Shown here in pieces: positions 54,801-64,000 of a stretch of 64,000 nt of DNA; the stretch's first letter is position 1; every line of letters starts with the position of its first letter. Source of the stretch: Harmonia axyridis. Lineage: Eukaryota; Arthropoda; Insecta; Coleoptera; Coccinellidae. Both the position numbers and the translations under genes were made by a program. The notes beneath the pieces were generated by a model. It searched no databases. It worked only from the letters and a program-made list of their open reading frames with translations, and was not told where the DNA came from. The stretch covers positions 26,988,812-27,052,811 of the forward strand of contig NC_059502.1 in assembly GCF_914767665.1 (NCBI RefSeq), read 5' to 3'.

Positions 54801-57800
54801 GATTCCCAAATACGTTGCGATAAATAATAGATTACAAATTTTATGACTTGGTGGACATTTAATTAGTCAATGGGGAACAATTTTTTACTATGAGCTGAAT
54901 ATGTTTCTTGTGGAAATGACTCTGATACCTGAGGTTTATGAAATTCATGAAATTCTTTATTGCATTCATACCAATAATTACTGAATACTTGAGTTCCTAT
55001 TCCTTATTTATTTGAAACTGGAATTAAAGTTTCATAAATTGTATATGATATGTATTTGTTATGCCATGGTAATCTTTTGAAGCATTATCTGCTCAAAATA
55101 ATAATTTTTATTGAAGATAAAAAAATACTAGCACATTGAGTGTTTCGAAGTCATAATATCAATGATATGGCATTTGAAATTATATCTTGGAAACAACAGA
55201 ATTGAAAAATTGCGGGCTTCATAGCCGTGGTCTAGGTGATTTTTCACTAGACCTTTCACTTACTACTGTAAACATCTTCAGAGGTTTCTAAGTTGTGATT
55301 ATAACTCGATGCCAGATTTCTCCAATCTGAATGTAATGTTTTGCAATATTTAAGAATTAATCTAATTTATAATGACCTCTGATTCATTTGTCTGCCAAGC
55401 GCTATTAAAATAATAAATAACTATTCTAGGCAATTGACCTAAGTCCTTCAGCTGAATAAGTTCAAATCACAATTATCAGGTTACAAAATATGTATACATG
55501 CATTTATAGTCTCTAAATTTAATAGCTTCTGATATTTTCTAGCAGGGTGCAGGTAGGAAATTTCCTATGGAGATGGCCAACTGGATCAGAATTGAATTAT
55601 AGATTGCATCCAAAACCTCTTGATGGCTTCTCTGAGTGGTACCACTTTTTTTTATTGGATGGATTATGTAGGTGGTTTCTTCTTAACTCTTCTCCAAAGG
55701 AATGAAGTTTCAGCCTCTTCTATTAGCTTCCTTAAGGATTCTTTGCCGTTTGCATAAAGAGGATGACCAAATTCAATTATTGTTTTGTAGATTTTTGTTG
55801 CCGTTTTCATATCAGTACCTTGGTCCTTATATGTTAGGCATTTGAAATGTCTATTGATGGCATTTTTTCCTTGATGTTGGTGTGCAGTTTCAGTCTCAAA
55901 TTTTTCTCTAAATGGATTCCCAGGTATTTTATTGATGGCGAAGGTTCAAATTTTTTATGGTTTATGCTATTAGGATTTTCATTGATGTTGAGATTGAATA
56001 TTAGAAGTTGTGATTTTGTTGAGGTATGTGAATTATATAGTAATTCATAGTATCTCTTCTCAACTAATTTGCCAATATTTACCTTCTTGGAGACATAGTT
56101 CTTGTACCAGGCTTCTACTTTCTTTTCCATTTCCATGTTGAATTTTTATCTCTTTCATATTGGTATGTTTGATTTAGGTGGTGCGCGAAAACTTTAGTCC
56201 TTTCTTCTTCTGTTTATGTTCTTGATTATTATAGCAAGGATTGAAGGAATCTTACTGAGCAGTTTTTCTTCTATCTGCCTTATAATATATGTAGAGTATG
56301 AGTAATTAGTTCAAAAAATTTTGTTTTGTTTATAGCTTGAGTGTAACTCTACAGAAACCCTTTCTACAATAAAATCAAATATCAAGACCATTCCGTTTCC
56401 TAAACCAAAGTATGAGGATTATTCTGTTAGCCAAAAGTTTCCAATTGCAATTGTGGTAACAGAATTTCACATCCTATTAGCCTATGCTGATATGGTAAAA
56501 GGTGTTTGTTTATTGAACGAGGAAGTAGTTTATGAAGACAACTATAATGAGGCTTTTGGAAAACTAGTCAACATTCTAAAGGATTCGAGAACAGGTATTT
56601 ATTCTACTCATCTTAAACCAGAATGAGAGAATTTGTTGTGTAAAAGATCGTTAAATTGCTTGTTGTGTTCAACTAATGATTGAGCAATAGTATCGAATAT
56701 TTTTTCAATTCTAAATTGAAAGGAATAGAATTGCTATTGGGAAATTTTAAATTTTTTGATCTAAAGCAGTCATATCTGTAGTGCAAAAGGTGTTAATTTT
56801 CGAGCTCATTGTTATGGTGTTAAAAAAAATCTGATCAGCTTAATCCTGTTGTAATTTTATCTCTGTTGCATTTGAATGTAGTTGGATCTGTGCATAATCA
56901 AAAAACCTATTTATGATATAAAAATCCTGATATATGTTCTCCATATAATCTTATACAGAGTGGTCACTTTTTAATGGGATTGTATTGGTAACTTTAAAAC
57001 CATAAGAGTTAGAAGGTCGGTCAAATAGAGAAAAAGTAGCATGCATAGAAGCATTGTCAAGCAGTCCAAACAAATCGAGATTATCAGGGCCGGTTATTGA
57101 GAAATCATAAGAAAAGTAAATTTTATCATTTTAATTTTTCTTTTTTTTCCACTTTATTCCAAATATTATCAGAAAATGTTACAGGAATTCTTTATTCGAC
57201 AGTAAATTAGCCCCAATTTGACGTAATCAGGTTTCGTATCCAATACCAAGTCTTCCAAAAATTATATCATAATGCTTTCAAAATAAAGTTCGATTCCGTA
57301 ATTTGTTTCAACAGGACAAATGACAAATTCAACAATAGTGATTCCTCGCGAGAAGATTGAGAATGTATTGGAAGGTATTCAAGGAGACGAAACAAGCAAA
57401 TGTATAAGAAGTATGGGTTCCAGAACCGTGAAGTGCATTTTACCATATGGTGGACATTTCGAACACTTACTTCATTAATTTTCATTTACTTTCGAATAAC
57501 CATTTGATTTTTCTTTCATTAAATGATACTTTCGTTAAATTATTATGAATTCAAATATGTAAATAATTATTACTTGTTTCTTGCTTTGATTCTGATATGT
57601 TCCATTTAGTTCAAGATCGGTAAGTTGATTTTCTTATCGAAATGTATTGGATGTTGATAATTAAACTAAAGGTACCTAAATGTAATACAGATCCGACCCA
57701 AAGAAAATTGGATAAGGGTCAAAATCACCTGAAAATCAACTTTGAATGACATTGTATGATACATCGTTGAATTCAGCGTTAGAAGTTATTTCGAAAAGTG

Positions 57801-60800
57801 TCATAAAATATGCAGGTCCGTATTGACAAAAATGAGTTTGAGGGTGGCCTAGAGAGTACGAAACGTTGGATACGAAATCTGATTACGTCAAATCGAGGAT
57901 AATTTACTGTCGAATAAAAAATTCCTGTAACATTTTTTGATAATATTTGAAATAATGTGGGAAAAAAATGGCCTAATTTACTTTTCTTATGATGTCTCTA
58001 TAACCAGACCTGATAATCTCGATTTGTTTGAACTGCTTGATAATGCTTCTATGCATGCAACTTTTTCTAAATTTGACCGACCTTCTAACTCTTATGGTTT
58101 AAAAGTTACCAATACAATCCCATTAAAAAAGTGGCCACTCTGTAGATAAAAAAAATATTCTATGAAAAACTCATCCGCCTTCATGGGAAACCCTAACAAT
58201 TAATAGAGAACTGCAATAAATAACATGCAAAACAACTATCTATATTTTTTTAAGGTGATATATGGGTTATCAGTGAAACAGCAGTATTTCAATATAAAGT
58301 AACAAGAGAGGAAAGAAATGTTTGGAAAATATTCGCTGATAATCAACAGTTTGAATTAGCAAAAAAATATTCTAGAGGAAATGAAGTATGTTACAATCAG
58401 GTTCTCATAAAGGAGGCTGATATGCTTTTTGACAAAAAGAAATACGAACTGAGTGCTCAAATATATGCTGAAGCAGAATCAAGTTTTGAGGAGATATGTT
58501 TGAAATATATTCAAGCTGATCAACAAGATGCTTTGAAAATATTTCTCAGGAGAAAGTTGGATAACCTGAAGCCTTCAGACCAGACACAGATAACAATGAT
58601 AGTAATTTGGCTAGTTGAACTATACTTGAATAGGTTAGAAGAAAAAAGATTGACAGGACAGGGAGATACAGTTGCTTATTTGGATATACAAAAGGAATTT
58701 GAAACATTCCTTGCTTTATCTGAAGTTAGCAAATGTGTCAAAAACAATAAATCCACAATTTATGATCTCATGGCTAGTCATGGAGATAAGGCCAATTTAA
58801 TGAAATCGACTATTGTCAATAAGGATTTTGAGCAGGTAAATATTATGGAAATATTGGAAATAGCAACATTTATTTAATTCTTTGCAAGTTAGTACTAAAA
58901 CTATGAAGTGTCCTCTCATAGAATACCTGTTCAACTTGAGTAGATTATAATTAAAAATTAATTTTTCAGTTAATCAGACAAAACATATACAAAAATAGCT
59001 TTCATGAAGCTTTGGATGTTCTTAAAAGTCAGAGCAATTATGAACTCTATTACCAATTCACTCCAATTTTAATTCAAGAGGTTCCGAAACATATGGTCAA
59101 AGCTTTGATAGAAAATGGAAAGAAATTGTCACCTGTGAGATTGTTACCAGCTTTAGTGAGTTGTGAAGGAGAACATCATTCAAAAGAGGTCATAAAGTAT
59201 TTGGAGTTTGTGACTGAGAAACAGAAGAATTCCAATAAGTCTCTACATAATTTGTTGCTTTCTCTTTATGCCAAATATGAACCAAGTAAATTATTAGATT
59301 ATTTGGATTCCCAAGGCAATGAACTTGGCATGGTATGTATATGAGAAGATTCACACATTGAACTATTATAAAGCTATGAAATCTACCAAATTCTCCTCAT
59401 GCCAGTTTGTCAAATACTTTTCAAATGAGTTGTGACGAAAACACAGATAGAGTAAATATATACAAATTTTTTTTATTGGAAGATTTCTTTCATGCTATAA
59501 AGTAACACATATAGAGTATAATTCAATGGTGTTACTGTAAATAAAAAACGTAAAGGCTTTTCATTTCAGATCAATTTTGACGTTCATTTCGCTCTTCGTT
59601 TATGCCAGGAAAGAAATCTTATAAAAGCATGTGTCCATCTTTCATGCCTCTTAGGCTTGTGGGAATCAGCCGTTGATCTTGCATTGGAAATAAATCTAGA
59701 CCTTGCCAAAGAAATTGCTAATAAACCACCTGAAGAAGACGTAGAACTAAGAAAGAAGCTGTGGTTGAAAATTGGTATTGAAATATTTGATGAATTAGAA
59801 TTATCGGAATGATTTTGTTTTCATTCTACTCAGCATACCTAGTCTAACCACAAACATTCTTTCAGCTCAGTATGTCGTTGCTGGGAAAAATGACATTCAG
59901 AAAGCTATGGAATTCCTGAAACAGTGTGAACTCATAAGAATCGAAGATATTCTTCCATTCTTCTCTGACTTTGTGACCATTGAACACTTCAAAGAAGCTA
60001 TCTGTAATTCATTGAAGGTATGCCTCTAGTTCTCATTCTAATTGTTAAGCTAATCTCAAATTGAATTTTCCAGGAATATAACCAACACATTCAAGATTTG
60101 AAAGAAGAAATGGAAGAAGCTACAAAGTCTGCAGAAACAGTGAGAGAGGATATAATGAAATTCAGAAATAGGTGTACATATGTTAATAGCTCTGATGTAT
60201 GTGATATATGCAACATTATGATTTTGATAAGGCCGTTCTACATTTTTCCATGTCAGCATAAATTCCATTCCGACTGTTTAAGAGAGGAGTTGGAACCTTT
60301 GTTAGGTGAGTTATTATATTTCAATTTGTATTATATCGTTATGACTATTTTAATAATTCTCAATAAACTAATGATGTAGCCGCTAATAAATTACACCTAA
60401 GGACCTATAGAGAAAAAACACATTACATTAACTTGATCAATAAATAACCCAAAAAAAAAAAAAATGTTGTGAATTATAATTTAAAATTGTGTTAGGTAAT
60501 AATCCAAAAAAACCTTAAATATTGGAGAATCATTCAATGTCTTGGCGAATAGGTTGACTTGATTCATTGAAATGAAGAATAGACATAACCAAGATGGAAT
60601 TAATTAAGTATGATGTCAGAAAACATCAACTTATTACAAAATAACTTGATTTTGATATGGAAATGACAGTTCACACAGACTGTTTTGTACATTCTAAGAT
60701 GTCTAAAAACATGGTGTATGCACTCGTCAATTTTTGAATGCAATGACATTTGACCAAAATAAGAATATTAGTTTTATTTCGTGGCGACGCCGCAAGGTCA

Positions 60801-62400
60801 TACTGATCATTTCGATATTTTTTCCTTTGATTTTGATTGGATTAAAGATCATTAATTGAAACCTGATCCTGGCCAATCAAAAGCTATGTGTGTATGATCG
60901 TGCAAAGTCGTGAAACAAAACACAAAACAGTTACTAGAATGAATTCAAATATTTGAAATAGAAATAGAGTTTATTGGTGTTTATTGGTTTTACAATTTCA
61001 AGAATTGCTTACACAGGTCATAACTATAATGAAAGATATACAATATATATAATATATATTATATAATGATAGATATACATAATGGTACATAACTCATAAA
61101 TAATAAATATCAAGAATCTTAATTTGTTGATAGCGCTACCTACAGTTGACTTAACTAAATTGATCTAATATTCTCAAAATTGGCAAAACAAAATCTAATC
61201 AGTCCATACAACAAGTTCTTAGACATGTTAGTACAATCTGATTGATGTTTTAGCCTATCACCAAAATACTGACAGATATCTTTGGGTGTAGGTGGTACTC
61301 TGTAATACTTACCACCTATTTTGACCTCCCTACTGGGGCCGTGGTTCGTTTAGTGTACCACTTATTACAAATAAACTGAACAAAATCTTACATTGTTGAG
61401 CTGAAGGACCTAAGGTAGATGGCTCTTGGCTTTGAGTTAATAAAGACATTTTCTCTCTTCTCTCTCTCTTACATTGATTTTGATAATTGGCCTGAGATGT
61501 AAAGACATCTGTGGATCTATGGATTGCCAATATCCCATCATTTACGTACAATAAAATACGCCCCTAATCATATAGGATTGTATGAAAGCGCAGGCTTCAA
61601 CTAGACATATTAAAATAATAGAAAGAGAGTTTTTCAAATGGAATAACCTGCATATCATAAATATATTGAAAGAAAATTAAATTTCCTTTCAGGAGATATA
61701 ACATGTTCCTATACCTGAATTGTAAGGTTTCCTAATTAAAAGCATAGAACTTTTGAATTATGATAATATGTCCAATGCTGATAGTCAAATTATCATAATT
61801 CACATGTTTATGACATTTCACGGATATCTTATAGCGTATTCGACTGACTGCACCAGTGCGAATTAATTCGAATTTTTGTAGTGCTAAATGACATAATTAG
61901 CTTGAATTAATTCGAACTGGTACAGCCAGTCGAATACGCTATAAAGAAAATGTAGCTTGATATAGCCATTGGGATCAAATTGATGTCTATGAATTTTTTG
62001 AGATCATGGTTTGAAGTCGAATGAAGAGAGTTCTGAATTTGAAAGATATATTTTCATTTAGAAAAAAGTTAATTTATCAGTACATCTTTGCTTTGAGAAG
62101 AATAATCTTCATTTTTACTGATCAGTTCAGTTCAAAATATTTGTATTTGATTTATTTATTTTAGGTCCTGGTAAAAAACATAAATTAGCTGAATTGGATA
62201 AGAGACTAATAAGTTTGACAAGAGTGGATAATGTAAGCATGGGTTCTACTGGTCTTTCAAATTTAGAAATGTGTAGAGCAGAAATAGACAATATAATAGC
62301 TTCAGAATGTCTATATTGTGGAGAAAATATGATTCAAAATATTGATAAACCTTTCTTAGATGATATTGAATATGAAATAATAAAAAAAGAATGGGAATGA
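51803..62400 (+). CDS. Vps18: Vps18 (deep orange), HOPS/CORVET subunit; 12 exons
   Basis: Exons: 51803-51874, 51925-52108, 52223-52462, 52528-52625, 53876-54187, 56336-56594, 58255-58835, 58970-59332, 59570-59774, 59866-60017, 60074-60305, 62165-62400. All joins are GT-AG and in phase, giving 977 residues (family ~970-1000). An N-terminal propeller covers roughly residues 50-400 with the Pep3/Vps18 domain (YFAWMTGKGITYGK); an alpha-solenoid follows (SYFEE-like SSFEEICLKYIQ; LLPALVSC; EDVELRKKLWLKI; FSDFVTIEHFKEAI). A coiled coil (~823-855) precedes a RING-type finger: C865, C868, C882, H884, H887, C890, C948, C951. Role: tethering of endosomes and lysosomes. ATG 51803 has A at -3; M4 is an alternative start. 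Confidence 0.95.
52626..53875 (+). other. Vps18 intron 4
   Basis: 1250 bp, GTATGT donor and TTTCAAG acceptor. AT-rich, no repeat match elsewhere in the window. An open frame reads through the intron end into exon 5 (from 53798); homology starts only at VFDIGKG, so the upstream part is intronic. Confidence 0.85.
54256..54664 (-). repeat. Repeat S, copy 3 (in Vps18 intron 5)
   Basis: Inverted copy of the 408-bp unit at 4801-5616, ~93-95% identical by eye. It keeps the MAELI... frame, here on the plus strand (54480-54707). Confidence 0.85.
54699..55200. mobile_element. hAT-type element fragment (in Vps18 intron 5)
   Basis: Shares the left subterminal sequence of the element at 14707 (GCATAATCAGATGTTTTCAA, GAGCATTTCAAAAATC, AGCCAAAGATTCCCAAATAC) and further scattered matches to ~55200 (TGGTGGACATTT, ATACTTGAGTTCCTATTCC). 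The right end is not found. It abuts the end of repeat S. Confidence 0.65.
55640..56136 (-). pseudogene. LINE fragment (in Vps18 intron 5)
   Basis: Minus-strand frame with TSTKSQLLIFNLNINENPNS and PSIKYLGIHLEKNLRLKLHT, the segment after the catalytic core of a CR1/Jockey-like reverse transcriptase, continuing in another frame with TATKIYKTIIEFGHPLYANG. Truncated at both ends and frameshifted. It opposes Vps18 transcription. Confidence 0.7.
56956..58142 (+). mobile_element. Long-TIR Tc1/mariner-like element (in Vps18 intron 6)
   Basis: Ends CAGAGTGGTCACTTTTTAAT (56956) and the near-complement ATTAAAAAAGTGGCCACTCT (to 58142), each next to TA (56954-55, 58143-44). The 5' inverted repeat runs to ~57242 (its inner ~170 bases deleted), then a transposase tail (57243-57478), a spacer, and a full ~460-bp 3' inverted repeat from ~57683. 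Shares all modules with 25880-29764. 1187 bp, non-autonomous. Confidence 0.8.
57343..57478 (+). pseudogene. Transposase C-terminal tail
   Basis: The plus strand reads REKIENVLEGIQGDETSKCI, RSMGSRTVKCILPYGGHF, EHLLH, stop. The GGHFEHLL ending is typical of insect Tc1/mariner-superfamily transposases. Upstream (57243-57342) only scraps remain. It ties this repeat family to Tc1/mariner. Confidence 0.7.
60306..62164 (+). other. Vps18 intron 11
   Basis: 1859 bp. GTGAGT donor, TTTATTTTAG acceptor. It contains AT-rich simple sequence (61030-61080) and a hairpin (61831-61942). The minus-strand frame 61330-61551 has no domain. The intron splits the RING finger between its sixth and seventh zinc ligands. 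Confidence 0.85.
61831..61942. mobile_element. Short fold-back MITE in intron 11
   Basis: Arms of ~43 bp: TATAGCGTATTCGACTG...CAGTGCGAATTAATTCG and complement, with a ~25-base loop. A few mismatches (GACTGCACC versus GGCTGTACC). No clear target duplication. Confidence 0.7.
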
Positions 62401-62605
62401 AGAAGGAAGCTCTCATTTTATATTTAACATAAGCTGATATTGAATATTATTGTGATATATTTGTAATTTTATGACCTTATTTAAGAAATATGGATATTTA
62501 AAATTGATTGCAGTTCCATATTTTAAGGGTTTTCCTATAATTCAATAATCATATGAATTTTCGATGTTGAATCGATGTTTATTGTATATAAAATTAATTC
62601 CTCAG

Positions 62606-62623
62606 AATAAAATTTTAAATAAA
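62606..62623 (+). terminator. Vps18 poly(A) signals
   Basis: Two AATAAA hexamers at 62606-62611 and 62618-62623, ~206-218 bases after the stop, followed by a T-rich stretch. They predict a 3' UTR of ~230 bases. Confidence 0.75.
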
Positions 62624-62639
62624 CAATGTTTTTTTTGAT

Positions 62640-64000
62640 TTTCACTACAACAATAAATCAATTTAAAATTAGCTATATATATATATATATTTGATTGAGA
62701 GGGGAGAGTATTTTTAAAATGGGAAATGATGTTACAATAGGGTTATGGCATACACAGTGGTCATTTTAGGTTTTCAGAACAATAATTTTTATTTAACAAA
62801 CATTTACATGATATGTCTATGCAGGGTACTTATACTATGAAAATTCCTGAAAAATATACTTATACCTAAAAAAAATAGCATATGCCTTACATTGACTCAC
62901 AGATTTGTAGTCTTGAAAAGGTGAAAAGCGATTGTCTAAAAGCTGACAGATTGTATTGATATTTATTCATTTTTCGAATTTTTTAGGAAAAATTTTATAA
63001 AATTGGAATAATTTATGACTTTTTTAATGTGTAACTTGGAACAAATTTCAACGAAATTAGATTTTCTAAATGTAGAAAAGAAAATTCTAGATTCAATTGT
63101 TGAGAACTGAATGACTGGACCGTCTTGAATTAAGTGCTCATAAATAAGTATATTTATTTGGAGTAATTTTTAGGCATATTTTATCTTGACAGAAAATAAT
63201 CTCATTTGGAAACTTCGCTATTGCGAAGTTGATAATATTATCAGTTGATGAATTTTTTAATAGAAACCTCCAATTAATTTATTGTGTAAAATTTATTATG
63301 TTTCACTCTTCATTTCGAATGACTGGATTATGAGATTAGAAATTGTTCTTTTCCATTCTTATTTGATTTAAATTTGAATTTTTTAAATACAATCAATAGA
63401 TATCCAAACAAATTTTAGGATGTTCAACTGAGAATAGAAATTTAAATTCTATTTCAAGGCGAGTAGCAACAACAGAGGACATTCAATATAGATATTTCGT
63501 TTTTGAATGAAAATTAATTTTTAATATTTTCTAGTCGATTGAGGGGGGAACATTGAGTTCATTAAATTGGGTTATTCCATGTTTCTTTCAAAATAAGCTT
63601 CAAAAGTAGTGTGACACATCTATAGCTTTTGGTATAAATCAACATAATTTTTTTCAGTTGTTATTTATTGTCTTTTAATTCGAATGAATCCTCTGATTGC
63701 TGCATATAAATATTATTTATCCGATATCAATGAACTTTTGAATTTAATATTGATGAATCTATTTCATAGGAAGAATAGTTATCAGGCAAAATGCCTGAAA
63801 ATATAGCAGGAACATTTCATTTGTATAATTGTGTATTCCAATTGTATTTAATCTTCAACAGATGCACTTCTCCTTAATTGTTCATTTTCATAATACATTT
63901 TGTTAAAAAATTACATCTTGAGTAACAATTTCTTTACATTCAAATTGGGACTTTGTCAATGAAAAAGCACATCTTCCTAAGTATAAATATTAAACAAAAA
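62640..64000 (+). other. Intergenic, nothing recognised
   Basis: AT-rich DNA after Vps18 with an (AT)n run near 62677-62690. No coding frame, repeat match or inverted structure recognised up to the window edge. Confidence 0.45.

Larger units (their letters stand above)
54188..56335 (+). other. Vps18 intron 5, transposon-rich
   Basis: 2148 bp. It contains an inverted copy of repeat S (54256-54664), a truncated relative of the hAT-type element (from ~54699), and a minus-strand LINE fragment (55640-56136). The exons on either side join in frame (TYGK / LECNSTETL). Confidence 0.85.
56595..58254 (+). other. Vps18 intron 6, filled by a mariner-like element
   Basis: 1660 bp, of which 56956-58142 is one long-inverted-repeat element. 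Donor GTATTT, acceptor TTTTTTAAG. Confidence 0.85.

Overview
Eukaryotic, AT-rich (roughly two-thirds A+T by eye), intron-bearing DNA. The only conserved host gene recognised is Vps18 (Drosophila deep orange), split into 12 short exons with GT-AG introns. Together with the transposon families (Tc1/mariner, hAT, PIF/Harbinger, Jockey-type LINEs) this indicates an insect nuclear genome. A beetle is my guess; the sequence does not prove it.

Layout. (1) 1-25,500 is an accessory region with no convincing host gene. It is packed with repeats: a ~1.4 kb family (copies at 226, 9063 and 46097), an internally deleted mariner (2544-3481), a 408-bp tandem pair (4801-5616), hAT-type elements with 8-bp target duplications (5779-6965, 14707-15847, 23961-24371), several fold-back elements and a 1.5 kb palindrome (21550-23080). 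(2) 25,500-29,765 holds relics of a long-inverted-repeat Tc1/mariner-like family, split by two Harbinger-type MITEs inserted head to head. (3) 29,790-30,300 is a GC- and CpG-rich block unlike its surroundings. (4) 30,300-43,080 is a nest of LINEs: an old plus-strand LINE split by a 1.7 kb palindrome and by a LINE fragment with a restriction-like endonuclease (29-bp target duplication); then another plus-strand LINE split by a full-length, apparently intact Jockey-type LINE (35854-40193, both ORFs open, 12-bp target duplication) and by two more Harbinger-type MITEs. (5) 43,080-49,780 is mostly noncoding, with a hAT relic, a third copy of the 1.4 kb repeat and a rearranged LINE fragment. (6) 49,786-62,630 is the genic part: a single-exon minus-strand gene for a 406-residue Cys-Gly-Pro-repeat protein (resembling fly Mst(3)CGP sperm-tail proteins in composition) lies head to head, ~0.7 kb apart, with plus-strand Vps18. 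(7) 62,630-64,000 is AT-rich intergenic DNA.

How it fits together. Vps18 is a core subunit of the HOPS/CORVET tethering complexes for endosome-lysosome fusion. Its 12 exons join in frame to a 977-residue protein that covers the family from start to RING finger. Introns 5, 6 and 11 have absorbed transposon pieces; those in intron 6 should fold into long double-stranded RNA in the pre-mRNA. The dominant theme elsewhere is repeated insertion of fold-back and long-inverted-repeat elements, often inside one another, so their order can be read from target duplications. I found no prokaryotic-style system, CRISPR array or convincing RNA gene.
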